Origin: Pedobacter helvus | GTDB lineage: Bacteria > Bacteroidota > Bacteroidia > Sphingobacteriales > Sphingobacteriaceae | Reading direction: 5' to 3' | NCBI RefSeq assembly: GCF_005925325.1 | Contig: NZ_SRMP01000002.1 | Coordinates: 584,531 to 648,530, forward strand | DNA: 64,000 bases | Shown: piece after piece, positions 32,983 to 42,400 of the stretch | Layout of the letters: each line of letters starts with the position of its first letter | Position numbering within the stretch: position 1 is the first letter of the stretch | Made by a program: the position numbers and the translations under genes | The notes under the pieces: generated by a model | What the model was told of the DNA's origin: nothing | The model's database searches: none | What the model saw: only the letters and a program-made list of their open reading frames with translations

Positions 32983-33507
32983 ATGGACATTTTATATACT
33001 GTAGAAGAAAAATATCTGCAGGCCATGGAAGAGCTCAATTATGGCGAAACGCCGAAAGCGCTTCATTTACTTCGAGCAATTATTGCCGAAGATGAAAATT
33101 ATGCCAGAGCGTATTACAGCATTGGGATAATTTATCACTACTATTTGAAGGATTTCCAAGCGGCAGGGTATTACTATAAAACCAGCTTAACGCTCGATGC
33201 TCATTTCCCAGACGTGTACGAAGACTACCTGAAACTGTTGGTGAATTTGCAATTGCATAAAACGATAAGCCAAGTTGCGGAAGCTGCGGTGAAAACAGCT
33301 GGGGTAAACCTGTCAGCGATTTATGAGACACTTGGTTTGTACGAAGAGCAGCGCCAAGATTTTGTGCTGGCTAAACAACATTATGAAAAAGCAGCACTAA
33401 TTGCGGTAGTTGATAAACACCATAGCATACTGCAAGACCACTTGCGCCGTGTGGGTACAAAAATTAGAGCAAAGCAAAAAATGGTTTATGCTTATGAGGG
33501 GAGTTAA
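32983..33507 (+). CDS. tetratricopeptide-repeat protein
   Basis: 174 residues, soluble, no signal peptide. Four or five TPR-like helix pairs: ALHLLRAIIAEDENYARAYY (about 26-45), DFQAAGYYYKTSLTLDAHFP, and QDFVLAKQHYEKAALI near the end. TPR proteins bind protein partners; no partner can be named. It is preceded by a leader-like ORF and bracketed by composite repeat copies A and B, and uvrA follows downstream. The bracketed unit 32512-33718 may have its own history. Confidence 0.75.
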   Translation: MDILYTVEEKYLQAMEELNYGETPKALHLLRAIIAEDENYARAYYSIGIIYHYYLKDFQAAGYYYKTSLTLDAHFPDVYEDYLKLLVNLQLHKTISQVAEAAVKTAGVNLSAIYETLGLYEEQRQDFVLAKQHYEKAALIAVVDKHHSILQDHLRRVGTKIRAKQKMVYAYEGS

Positions 33508-34016
33508 TTACTCCCTTTTTTGTTCAACAGCCCCGATTGTAGTGGAAATATTTTTTTGTCGAACCTTCCATCCGTTCCGTGTCATGCTGAGCCTGTCGAA
33601 GCATTTTTGCCATTATTATCCTTCAACAGGCTCAGCATGACAGTGCCACAAAAAAAGATTGCAACGAAAAGCGGGGCGAATGATGTAAATAGCACTGTCT
33701 TTGCGCTTCAAAATATTTAAAAACATAAAGGAGTTAAGCAGAAATAAGACTTAATCAACCTTCATTTCTTAATGTTTACAACTCGAAGTTAAAAGAATGT
33801 AAAGACTTATAGTTTATTGCTTTGTTAGCAGTTTTAAGTATTTGTATCCGTAGCTTTTGTGGTTTTATTTCGCTAATTTTGCAAGCTGTTTTTTTACCAC
33901 ATAGGTACATTTGGGTTTATCTAAAAATCTTTAGTTTATTATCTGAATATGGTTATTTGCTATGTTCCTATGTGTTTAAAACAACTAAAAACATATTAAA
34001 ACGGAGCGAAGAACAT
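33508..34016. other. intergenic region with composite repeat copy B and uvrA leader
   Basis: 33525-33718 is the repeat. 33719-34016 is AT-rich and in part open in the uvrA frame (from TTG 33822), but this stretch (MLAVLSICIRSF and onward) is hydrophobic and unlike UvrA N-termini, so it is treated as non-coding. Confidence 0.6.
33525..33718 (+). repeat. composite palindromic element, copy B
   Basis: Left end CAACAGCCCCGATTGTAGTG plus AATATTTTTTT; central inverted repeat 33581-33641 (GTCATGCTGAGCCTGT / ACAGGCTCAGCATGAC); right end AAAAAAAGATTGCAACGAAA, AGCGGGGCGAATGATGTAAA and TTTGCGCTTCAAAATAT. The ends are nearly identical to copy A. Confidence 0.78.
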
Positions 34017-36854
34017 ATGGCGAAGAACCACGTAGATTTGGGCGAGCAAAAAGAGGTTGAGGTTTATGGTGCGAGGGTGCATAATCTGAAGAATATTGAT
34101 GTTAGTTTCCCTCGAAATAAAATGGTAGTGGTAACGGGTTTGAGTGGTAGTGGCAAGTCGAGTTTGGCTTTTGATACCATTTATGCCGAAGGTCAGCGCC
34201 GCTATATGGAGACTTTCAGCGCCTATTCTCGCCAGTTTATGGGCGGTATGGAACGTCCCGATGTTGACAAAGTTTCGGGTTTAAGTCCGGTGATTGCCAT
34301 TGAGCAAAAAACCACCAGTAAAAACCCACGTTCTACTGTAGGTACCATTACCGAAATCTACGATTTTATGCGTTTGCTGTATGCCCGTGTGGGCGATGCT
34401 TTTTCGTACAATACTGGCGAAAAGATGGAGCGTATGAGCGAAGATCAGATTTTGCAGAACATTTATAAAAAGTTCGAGAATTCTGCCGTGAATATCTTAG
34501 CTCCAGTGGTAAAAGGTAGAAAAGGACACTACCGCGAGTTGTTCGAGCAAATTCGTAAGCAGGGTTATGTAAAGGTGCGTGTAGATGGCGAAATCCAAGA
34601 TTTGGTAGCCAAAATGCAGGTAGACCGCTATAAAATCCACGATATTGAAATTGTAGTAGACCGTTTGATTGTTGATCCAAAAGATCATAAACGCTTGCTA
34701 GATAGCATTCAAACTGCCATGCGTTTGGGCAAAGGCATTATCAAAATTAGCGATAAGGAAAACAACGTAGCGCATTTCAGTAAGTTCTTAATGTGCCCAA
34801 CCACGGGTATTTCTTATGATGAACCACAACCAAACAGTTTTTCATTTAACTCGCCTTATGGCGCTTGCGAAACTTGCGATGGTTTGGGCTATATTTTCGT
34901 GGTAGATAAAAAATCTATCATGCCTAACATGAAGCTGAGTATCTTAAATGGTGGTTTGGCTCCTTTGGGCGAATATCGTGATATTTGGGTATTTCAGGTG
35001 TTGAAAGCTTTGGGGAAAAAGTACAATTTCTCTTTGTCGACCCCTTTGGAAAAATTGAGCGAAGAACATATCGATATCCTTTTAAAAGGTGCACCAGATT
35101 TGATTTCGGTGGAAGTGGCCTACAACAAATGGAACGTGCAAAACTACCAAGTTACTTTTGATGGTATCATCAAGTTATTAGAAGAACAGCAAGAGAAAAG
35201 GGGAGAAGGAGCTTCTGATGATATGGAGGCTTTCCGCAGGTTAGAAACTTGTCCGGATTGTCATGGTGCCCGTCTGAAAAAAGAGAGCTTACATTTCAAG
35301 GTAGATGGCAAGAATATTTCGGAACTGGCTACCATGGATGTCGCCAATTTACACCAATGGTTTGACGGGGTAGAGGAGAGATTGAGCGAACGTCAGAACA
35401 CCATTGCTAAGGAAATACTGAAAGAGATTAGAGCTCGTATTGGTTTCTTGTTAGATGTTGGGCTGAATTATCTAACATTAGACCGTACTTCGCGTACACT
35501 TTCGGGCGGCGAAGCGCAACGTATTCGTTTGGCCACACAAATTGGTTCGCAATTAATGAATGTGATGTACATTTTGGATGAGCCGAGTATTGGTTTGCAC
35601 CAACGTGATAATGAGCGTTTAATTACTGCATTAAAGAACTTGCGTGATTTAGGTAATACCGTTTTGGTGGTAGAACACGATAAGGATATGATTTTAGAAG
35701 CCGACCATGTAATTGACGTTGGTCCGGCGGCTGGTGTACACGGCGGACAGATTGTGGCACAGGGAACTCCAGCGCAAATCTTAAAATCGGGTACTTTAAC
35801 GGCTTCTTATTTGAACGGCAAAAAAAGTATTGAAGTGCCGAAGAAACGTAGAGAAGGTAATGGTCATCATTTGGGTATCATCAAAGCTACGGGTCATAAT
35901 TTAAAAGAGGTTTCGGTGGATTTTCCACTAGGTAAATTTATTGCCGTAACTGGGGTTTCTGGTAGTGGTAAATCGAGTTTAATTACCGAGACTTTATATC
36001 CAATTTTAAATCATCACTTTTTTAGGGCGAAGAAAAAACCTTTGGGCTACGAGAAAGTAACTGGCCTAAAGGAAATTGACAAGGTAATTGAAATTGACCA
36101 AGCACCAATCGGTCGTACGCCGCGTTCAAATCCTTCTACTTATACAGGCGTTTTTTCTGATATCAGGAATTTGTTTGTGGCTTTGCCAGAGGCGAAGATT
36201 AGAGGTTACAAGCCTGGTCGTTTCTCTTTCAACGTAAAAGGTGGAAGATGCGAAACTTGCCAAGGTGCAGGGATGAAGGTGATTGAGATGAATTTCTTGC
36301 CAGATGTGCAGGTGCCTTGCGAAGAGTGTGGCGGCAGAAGATACAATCGCGAAACTTTAGAAGTTCGTTATAAAGGTAAATCAATTAGCGATGTGTTGGA
36401 TATGAGCATTGAGGATGCTTGTCATTTCTTTGAGCACATGCCTTCTATTTACCGTAAAATAAAAACCTTGAACGATGTTGGTTTGGGCTACATCCGGTTA
36501 GGGCAGGCTTCTACAACTTTGTCTGGTGGTGAGGCACAACGTGTGAAACTAGCTACTGAACTTTCTAAAAAAGATACTGGTAAAACTTTTTATATTTTAG
36601 ATGAGCCTACTACGGGGCTGCACTTTGAAGACATTGCGGTGTTATTGGGTGTGTTAAATTCTTTGGTAGATAAGGGAAATACGGTTTTGGTAATTGAACA
36701 TAATTTAGATGTAGTTAAAGTAGCCGATTGGGTAATTGATTTAGGTGAAGAAGGTGGCGCCGGTGGCGGTAGAATTATTTTTGAAGGCACACCAGAGGGA
36801 TTAATTGAAAATCCGATTAGCTTAACGGGCAAGTTTTTAAAGAAAGAAATGTAA
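34017..36854 (+). CDS. uvrA: excinuclease ABC subunit UvrA
   Basis: Damage-recognition ATPase of nucleotide excision repair; works with UvrB and UvrC, which are not in the window. 945 residues, normal length. Two ABC modules are complete: Walker A GLSGSGKSS near the N-terminus and GVSGSGKSS at about 650, with signature motifs TLSGGEAQRIRLA and TLSGGEAQRVKLA. The zinc modules are seen at CETCDGLG and CPDCHG, and at CETCQGAG...CEECGG. The start at 34017 (MAKNHVDLGEQKEVEVYGAR) matches family N-termini. The gene is single. Confidence 0.96.
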   Translation: MAKNHVDLGEQKEVEVYGARVHNLKNIDVSFPRNKMVVVTGLSGSGKSSLAFDTIYAEGQRRYMETFSAYSRQFMGGMERPDVDKVSGLSPVIAIEQKTTSKNPRSTVGTITEIYDFMRLLYARVGDAFSYNTGEKMERMSEDQILQNIYKKFENSAVNILAPVVKGRKGHYRELFEQIRKQGYVKVRVDGEIQDLVAKMQVDRYKIHDIEIVVDRLIVDPKDHKRLLDSIQTAMRLGKGIIKISDKENNVAHFSKFLMCPTTGISYDEPQPNSFSFNSPYGACETCDGLGYIFVVDKKSIMPNMKLSILNGGLAPLGEYRDIWVFQVLKALGKKYNFSLSTPLEKLSEEHIDILLKGAPDLISVEVAYNKWNVQNYQVTFDGIIKLLEEQQEKRGEGASDDMEAFRRLETCPDCHGARLKKESLHFKVDGKNISELATMDVANLHQWFDGVEERLSERQNTIAKEILKEIRARIGFLLDVGLNYLTLDRTSRTLSGGEAQRIRLATQIGSQLMNVMYILDEPSIGLHQRDNERLITALKNLRDLGNTVLVVEHDKDMILEADHVIDVGPAAGVHGGQIVAQGTPAQILKSGTLTASYLNGKKSIEVPKKRREGNGHHLGIIKATGHNLKEVSVDFPLGKFIAVTGVSGSGKSSLITETLYPILNHHFFRAKKKPLGYEKVTGLKEIDKVIEIDQAPIGRTPRSNPSTYTGVFSDIRNLFVALPEAKIRGYKPGRFSFNVKGGRCETCQGAGMKVIEMNFLPDVQVPCEECGGRRYNRETLEVRYKGKSISDVLDMSIEDACHFFEHMPSIYRKIKTLNDVGLGYIRLGQASTTLSGGEAQRVKLATELSKKDTGKTFYILDEPTTGLHFEDIAVLLGVLNSLVDKGNTVLVIEHNLDVVKVADWVIDLGEEGGAGGGRIIFEGTPEGLIENPISLTGKFLKKEM

Positions 36855-36859
36855 CGTAG

Positions 36860-36926
36860 GGGCGAAATATTTTTCGCCCTTATGCGCAAGTAAATGTAAA
36901 AATATTGGGCGAAAGATATTTCGCCC
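36860..36926. repeat. two copies of a GGGCGAAA/TTTCGCCC hairpin
   Basis: Hairpins at 36860-36879 and 36907-36926, each with arms GGGCGAAA and TTTCGCCC or close variants. Further copies lie at 44429-44446 and 59722-59741. Here they follow uvrA and may terminate it. Confidence 0.7.
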
Positions 36927-36965
36927 GTACGAAGTAAGTATTTTCGGCAATGCCAAAAAACAAAA

Positions 36966-36995
36966 AAGCGCTGCAAGTAATCACCTGCAACGCTT
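36966..36995 (-). terminator. terminator of the YiaA/B gene
   Basis: Arms AAGCGCTGCAAG and CCTGCAACGCTT pair with small mismatches; on the minus strand a T run follows. Confidence 0.65.
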
Positions 36996-37014
36996 CCATT
37001 AATTTCAATTTTTC

Positions 37015-37422
37015 TTAATTCAATGGATGTTTTCCTCTAGCGATTTGGCTGTCACGGGTGTTCTTCTGTACGGTGATAGCGCCAAAAATAGCGAGGAGAA
37101 AAGCAAAGGCGTAAAAGCCTTTTTCGCTGGGCAGCAAATCTGCATTCCAAAGCCCAATGATGAGCAAAGCAATGGTTAAAAGCGTTGCAAACCAGCTGAT
37201 GCCATAGTAAAGTTCTGTTACAGGAATGCTTTCTAGCTTGTCTCTCACAGCTTTTTGTAGCGAGATTACCGCGAACAATCCGAACATTAATACGGCGAAA
37301 TAATAACCTTTTTCATTTAGTAGCATGTCTGATCTCCAGAGACCAATAATAAAGCCAATCATGCCTACGCCCAAGGCAATCCATGAGGCTGCTACAAAGG
37401 CATTTGAAGGTTTTTGATTCAT
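37015..37422 (-). CDS. YiaA/YiaB family inner membrane protein
   Basis: 135 residues forming two tandem YiaA/B units, each of two transmembrane helices: IALGVGMIGFIIGLWRSDMLLNEKGYYFAV and the similar ATLLTIALLIIGLWNADLLPSEKGFYAFA, each ending in an AVxxQK-type loop. The E. coli relatives are membrane proteins of unknown function. The internal duplication is plain in sequence. A single gene with its own terminator. Confidence 0.85.
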   Translation of the reverse strand: MNQKPSNAFVAASWIALGVGMIGFIIGLWRSDMLLNEKGYYFAVLMFGLFAVISLQKAVRDKLESIPVTELYYGISWFATLLTIALLIIGLWNADLLPSEKGFYAFAFLLAIFGAITVQKNTRDSQIARGKHPLN

Positions 37423-37552
37423 TGTTTTTAATTTAGGTTAATCAGTTCACAATTGCACTAAAGACGCTCGGCATTGTCAATTGTTACGAAGTCTTGATTT
37501 AATTTTACTGTAGAAAAGCTAACTTTAGGTACTTGTTCTCTGTTATATCATT

Positions 37553-39052
37553 ATGCAAAACCTGCTTAATTCTTCTCAAATCAAAGATGTGGATGCTTAT
37601 ACCATCCTACATGAACCCATCGCTTCCATAGATTTAATGGAAAGAGCTTCATTGGCTTTTGTACAGTTTTTTATAGCTAAGTTTCCCGAAAAAGAAAGTG
37701 CTATTTGGGTTTTTTGCGGGCAAGGAAATAATGGTGGAGATGGATTAGCAATAGCTAGGTTGCTTAGCAAAATTGGATACGCAGATATTAAAGTTTTTTT
37801 AGCGAGTTACTCACAGCATACTTCTGATGATTACATTCAAAACCTGGCAAGGCTCCAGAAAGAGTGTCCCGCAATCCCGTTGCTGAAAGATTTGAAAGAA
37901 GTGCATTTATCTAAAAATGACATCGTAGTTGATGCACTTTTAGGCTCTGGTTTAAACAAACCATTAACAGGTAACTATGAGGAACTGGCGAGAAAGATCA
38001 ATGCTTCTAGTGCTAAAGTAGTTGCTGTAGATGTACCCACTGGATTTAAAAGTGAGGGAGAACTTGATGGAGTTTACAATGGTGTCAATGCAGATTTGGT
38101 TATAACCTTTCAACTGCCCAAAATCAATTTCTTCTTTCCCGAAAGTACCGAAGCGATAAAGAAATTCGAGGTTGTTCCTATCGGGTTAAACGAAACCTAT
38201 ATCGAGAGCTTGCCAAGCCACTGGAAGTTAGTCACAGAAGAGTTTATCCGAAAAATCATCAAACCTAGAGAACGCTTTTCTCACAAGGGAACTTACGGGC
38301 ACGCTTTAATCGTAGCTGGTAATACAGAGACAATGGGCGCTGCATTATTGAGCACGAGTGCTTGTTTGCATGCAGGCGTGGGTTTGGTTTCGGCTTGCAT
38401 CCCACAAAGTGGATTGAATGCTTTAAACGTGGCCGCACCTGAGGCAATGTACATCCGTAGAGAAAACTTTGAAGCTGCTGATTTGGAAAAATACCAAGCC
38501 ATCGCAATCGGGCCAGGTTTAGGTACCGAAGAAAGTCAGCAACAAATTCTTGAACACTCACTTCTTCAAAATCGACCTCTGGTGTTAGATGCTGATGCCC
38601 TGAATATGCTTTCTCATCACAAAAAACTGCAACAGAAAATTCCTGCTCAAAGTATACTTACGCCGCATGTGAAAGAATTTGATAGGTTGTTCGGTGATCA
38701 CCATAATTGGTGGAGTAGGGTAGAAGCAGCTAGAAAGAAAGCCGAAGAACTGCAAATAATCATCGTACTTAAAAATCAATATACTTTCATTTGTTTGCCA
38801 ACTGGCAATATTTGTATCAACCCAACAGGCAACCCGGCTATGGCGCAAGGCGGTATGGGCGATGTGTTGACGGGAATAATTACCAGTTTTTTAGCGCAGG
38901 GATATACCTCAGCACAAGCTGCTATGCTTGGCGTTTACCTACATGGAAAGGCAGGGGATATCTTAGCTGAAAAACGCGAAATAGTCACGGCATCAGCATT
39001 AGTAAAATCGCTCCCTAGGTTACTAAAGAAAATAAAGTCTGCAACTAATTAA
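37553..39052 (+). CDS. nnr: bifunctional NAD(P)H-hydrate epimerase / ADP-dependent dehydratase
   Basis: Repairs hydrated NAD(P)H. 499 residues: the N-terminal YjeF_N epimerase domain (about 1-210) has [18 protein letters not shown] and [10 protein letters not shown]; the C-terminal YjeF_C kinase-like dehydratase (about 225-495) has [39 protein letters not shown] and [17 protein letters not shown]. The fused form is the bacterial norm. Its last 4 bases overlap the end of the convergent lipA gene. Confidence 0.94.
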   Translation: MQNLLNSSQIKDVDAYTILHEPIASIDLMERASLAFVQFFIAKFPEKESAIWVFCGQGNNGGDGLAIARLLSKIGYADIKVFLASYSQHTSDDYIQNLARLQKECPAIPLLKDLKEVHLSKNDIVVDALLGSGLNKPLTGNYEELARKINASSAKVVAVDVPTGFKSEGELDGVYNGVNADLVITFQLPKINFFFPESTEAIKKFEVVPIGLNETYIESLPSHWKLVTEEFIRKIIKPRERFSHKGTYGHALIVAGNTETMGAALLSTSACLHAGVGLVSACIPQSGLNALNVAAPEAMYIRRENFEAADLEKYQAIAIGPGLGTEESQQQILEHSLLQNRPLVLDADALNMLSHHKKLQQKIPAQSILTPHVKEFDRLFGDHHNWWSRVEAARKKAEELQIIIVLKNQYTFICLPTGNICINPTGNPAMAQGGMGDVLTGIITSFLAQGYTSAQAAMLGVYLHGKAGDILAEKREIVTASALVKSLPRLLKKIKSATN

Positions 39053-39942
39053 ACAATGCCTTCGATATCGAAAAGGTGCTTTTCTGCGTGGTAAGAAGAA
39101 CGAACCAAAGGTCCACTTTCTACGTATTTTAAGCCTTTCGCCAAGCCAGCTTCTTTATATTTCGCAAACTGATCTGGGTGGATCCAGTCTACAACAGGGT
39201 GGTGAGCTTTGGTTGGTTGTAAATACTGACCTAAAGTTAAGATGTGAACGCCATTTGCTACCAAATCATCCATTGCTTCGAAAACATCTTCTTCAGTTTC
39301 GCCCAAACCTAGCATAATACCAGTTTTAGTGCGCAAACCAAATTCCGAAATTCGCTTCAGACATTCTAAACTTCTGTCGTATTTAGCTTGGATACGTACT
39401 TGACGGGTTAAACGGCGCACCGTTTCCATGTTGTGCGAAACCACTTCTGGTCTTTCCTCCAAAACACGGTATAAATTATCCCACTGACCTTTAAAGTCGG
39501 GGATTAAAGTTTCTAAAGTTGTAATTGGACTTTCCCTTCTGATGGCCTGTAAAGTTTCAGCCCAGATGATAGAACCACCATCTTTTAAATCATCGCGGTC
39601 TACCGAAGTAATAACGCAATGTTTAACACCCATTAACTTCACCGAGTTAGCTACACGGTTTGGTTCATCGGTATCAACAGCCAAAGGACGACCAGTAGCA
39701 ACCGCACAAAAAGAGCAAGAGCGGGTACAAATGTTACCTAAAATCATGAAAGTTGCTGTACCTGCACCCCAACATTCGCCCATATTCGGACAATTGCCGC
39801 TTTCGCAGATGGTATGCAGTTTATGTTCGTCAACCAAACTCCTTACCTGTGCATATTCTTTTCCCACAGGTAATTTAACTCTTAACCAATCGGGTTTACG
39901 AGCTTTTTCGGTAACTGGCGCAACAACAGGAAGTTCAATCAT
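39049..39942 (-). CDS. lipA: lipoyl synthase LipA
   Basis: Radical-SAM enzyme inserting two sulfurs into octanoyl groups on lipoyl domains. 297 residues. The auxiliary cluster motif is [14 protein letters not shown], and the radical-SAM motif is CTRSCSFC (CxxxCxxC). The terminal Arg-Ser-Ser-Tyr (VRSSYHAE) that binds the auxiliary cluster is present. A -7 box TAACTTTG at 39947-39954 lies 4 bases before the ATG, implying a leaderless mRNA. The 3' end overlaps the nnr gene by 4 bases, convergently. Confidence 0.96.
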   Translation of the reverse strand: MIELPVVAPVTEKARKPDWLRVKLPVGKEYAQVRSLVDEHKLHTICESGNCPNMGECWGAGTATFMILGNICTRSCSFCAVATGRPLAVDTDEPNRVANSVKLMGVKHCVITSVDRDDLKDGGSIIWAETLQAIRRESPITTLETLIPDFKGQWDNLYRVLEERPEVVSHNMETVRRLTRQVRIQAKYDRSLECLKRISEFGLRTKTGIMLGLGETEEDVFEAMDDLVANGVHILTLGQYLQPTKAHHPVVDWIHPDQFAKYKEAGLAKGLKYVESGPLVRSSYHAEKHLFDIEGIV

Positions 39943-39946
39943 GATA

Positions 39947-39954
39947 CAAAGTTA
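39947..39954 (-). promoter_or_regulatory. -7 box TAACTTTG for lipA
   Basis: Exact TAnnTTTG match on the minus strand, 4 bases from the start codon. Confidence 0.55.
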
Positions 39955-40372
39955 AGCAATCTTGCTGAATTGTGAGAAGATTGAAATGTTGTAAAGTTGT
40001 AATGTTTTGGTTTTGAATGGTTGGTTTGTTTGCAGGATTCGAAAAGCAAGTCGGCAGCTGCGGTTAATGTCAGTCCTTCTTTTCGCTGTAGTCCCGAGTT
40101 TACTCGGGAGCTGCCGCTTCAATAAGGTTTAAAATGCAAGGTATGTGCAGTAATTCCCCTCGGCAGTTGCAAGACATGTAGCTTAAATTAGTACAAACTA
40201 CCAAAACGAAGTGCTGCTGTTTTTTTGATGTGCGTAGGGTTGTGTGTAGGTCTAGTTGGATTGATAAGCATTTTTGTATGCTTTTAGATAACTCAAAAAG
40301 AATAAAATACGAAGCCGGGCGAAGACTCCGAGTTTAGATTGAAACTAAAACTTGCCAGCGTTAGCAAACAAC
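39955..40372. other. intergenic region with palindromic repeat remnants
   Basis: About 420 bases without a gene. A hairpin with arms CCCGAG and CTCGGG lies at 40093-40108 within a block resembling the composite elements (TTTTCGCTGTAGTCCCGAG and CTGCCGCTTC). Decayed GTTGTAATGTT repeats lie at 39975-40020. Nothing else is recognisable. Confidence 0.5.
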
Positions 40373-41680
40373 TTACTTCAGCAAACTCTTTGCTCCATCT
40401 AAAAGTTCGCTACCTTTCTTCTTTAACTCATTTTTTCCCTTTTCAACAGTAGTTTCGCTAGTATACGAACTTACCGCATTAGAAATTTGTTGAACCTTAT
40501 GTACAGTTGCGAAAATCTCATCTGTATGAGGTACATTATTAGCCTTTAATACGCTTTGCCAATCTATTTTAGCCAATACCGAAATCATGTATTTGGTAGC
40601 AATTTTACTCAAAAATAATTTGTCATAAACTCCGTTTAACGCTTTTCCAGCCTCGCGGTCATTTACGTATACGATCGTTTTCGCTATGGCCTCCTTTTCA
40701 CTATTAGAAAGTAAAGGACTTTGTTTCAATTTAGATAAAGCAGTTACAGCTTTTTCCTTGTCTTCGCGTTTCAGGTACAAATAACTTTCAATGGCTAAAG
40801 TCAGTTCCGTCTCAAGTCCGAGCTTCTTGGTATCTTCCAAAAATTTCTCAAAATCATCCAACCCTCTTTTTTCATCAATCTCCCTTTCCATCCTTAATCT
40901 ATCAAAACCTCTAAACAAATAGTTAATGCCATGAAAAGCAGTATGTGTTTGACTGTCTGTGAGGTTTCTCCAACCAAAAAATGCTTTGGTATAAGGCAAC
41001 GGAACATTTTGATTTTTATCCAGCCAGTTGATATTTCGGGTCAATCCATCTTCCGATAGGTAAAATAAATTATTGCTGAAAAATAGGAAGCCACGTACAA
41101 ACTCCAATAAAGTTTTCGTCTCGTGGTCTGGCAAAAGTTCAGGCTGAGTTTTGGAGCACTCGTAAAGCGCAAAAGGCTGCCCTAAATCCCTTGTCGCTAA
41201 AACTACCATGCTTAATATGGCATGCTCTATGTTTTGAGCTTTGGTTTTCTCATCATCTTTTAGCAATGGAAAAGAAGAATTTCTGTCGCCATAAATACGG
41301 TTTATGCCTTCAACTAAAGTTGGGAAAATGTCTTCATCTGTTTCTTTAACAAACCCTTTAACTGTACGGTAATCTTTATACAGTAAAAGGGCTTCCATTG
41401 GCGAAATGCTTTTACCCGAATCTATATTTATGTTACTTAATGAATTTAAAACCGTTTTTAAATGCTTGCCAAACTTTTGATACTCGGGTTTTGTGGTGTC
41501 TTGCACAGCTGAAGACCTGATCGCAATTTTAGCAAATTTGTAAAAAGTGATTTTATCGTAAGCCAAGTTTTCTGTAAGCTTCTCTTTATCCAAAGCTAAC
41601 AGTTTTTCATCAGTACTTGGACTTGAGCAACCACAAACAAGTAGTATAAATAAGTACAAGAACGTTAAATTGTATTTCAT
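40373..41680 (-). CDS. predicted lipoprotein, function unknown
   Basis: 435 residues. A lipoprotein signal MKYNLTFLYLFILLVCGCSS has a lipobox ending in Cys at about 18. The mature part is helix-rich with no repeat or motif I recognise; a segment near 290-360 (YLYLKREDKEKAVTALSKLK) is TPR-like. The C-terminus is Lys-rich (KNELKKKGSELLDGAKSLLK). It is alone between a repeat-rich spacer and the DUF4256 gene. Confidence 0.7.
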   Translation of the reverse strand: MKYNLTFLYLFILLVCGCSSPSTDEKLLALDKEKLTENLAYDKITFYKFAKIAIRSSAVQDTTKPEYQKFGKHLKTVLNSLSNINIDSGKSISPMEALLLYKDYRTVKGFVKETDEDIFPTLVEGINRIYGDRNSSFPLLKDDEKTKAQNIEHAILSMVVLATRDLGQPFALYECSKTQPELLPDHETKTLLEFVRGFLFFSNNLFYLSEDGLTRNINWLDKNQNVPLPYTKAFFGWRNLTDSQTHTAFHGINYLFRGFDRLRMEREIDEKRGLDDFEKFLEDTKKLGLETELTLAIESYLYLKREDKEKAVTALSKLKQSPLLSNSEKEAIAKTIVYVNDREAGKALNGVYDKLFLSKIATKYMISVLAKIDWQSVLKANNVPHTDEIFATVHKVQQISNAVSSYTSETTVEKGKNELKKKGSELLDGAKSLLK

Positions 41681-41838
41681 AATCTTAGAAGCGTTATTTG
41701 TTCATCTTTGGACAGTACCGAAGTCTTTTTCAAAAATATTCTAATTTAAGAAACAATAAAACCTCTAAGGTCGATTATTCTGTTGAGAAGTAAAATGATT
41801 GTGCCTAGTTGTCACACACTGTTGGCTATTGCCTCTGT

Positions 41839-42396
41839 TTAAACTCTTAGCGATCCGCGAAAGGCTCTTGCAGCGTAATAAGATTGGGCTCCGTTATGGT
41901 ATACAAAAACAGTATTATATCGACGGTCGCAGAACAAAGCTCCATCAAGTTGGCGGATAGATGCCGGTGTTTGTATCCAGCTAGATGTTTTTAGGTCAAA
42001 CTCTCCCAATTTCTGTAACGATCTGTATTCTCCTTCGGTTAATATTTCGATCCCCATTTCAGTTGCCATATTTACAGCACTATCGTTGGGTTTGTGTTCT
42101 TTTCTTGCTTCCAAAGCTTCGTGGTCAAAACACACACTTCTTCTTCCTTTCGGACTTTCAGCCGAGCAGTCGTAAAACAGAAACTCACCAGTTTTTTCAT
42201 CGTAACCAACTACATCAGGCTCGCCACCAGTAATGTCCATTTCATTTAACGACCATAGCTTTTCAGGTTTAGCTTCTAATTTCTCTTGCACTTTGTTCCA
42301 ATCCATGCCTTCATGGCGCTTCATGTTTTTTTCGAAACGGATTTTCAAAATGCTCAATAATTCTTCACGTTGTTGTACTGATAATTTTCTGCTCAT
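41839..42396 (-). CDS. DUF4256 domain protein
   Basis: 185 residues, cytoplasmic. Recognised as DUF4256 from ILKIRFEKNMKRHEGMDWNK, MDITGGEPDVVGYDEKTGE, FYDCSAESPKGRRSVCFDHE and CDRRYNTVFVYHNGAQSYY. No function is known for the family. It lies 4 bases downstream of the YdeI-type gene, probably co-transcribed with it; both types are common accessory cytoplasmic proteins. Confidence 0.85.
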   Translation of the reverse strand: MSRKLSVQQREELLSILKIRFEKNMKRHEGMDWNKVQEKLEAKPEKLWSLNEMDITGGEPDVVGYDEKTGEFLFYDCSAESPKGRRSVCFDHEALEARKEHKPNDSAVNMATEMGIEILTEGEYRSLQKLGEFDLKTSSWIQTPASIRQLDGALFCDRRYNTVFVYHNGAQSYYAARAFRGSLRV

Positions 42397-42400
42397 GATA

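Noticed and set aside
33822..34016. in-frame N-terminal extension of uvrA
   Set aside because: The 65 extra residues are hydrophobic, begin at a TTG and do not resemble UvrA N-termini; the ATG at 34017 gives normal length.
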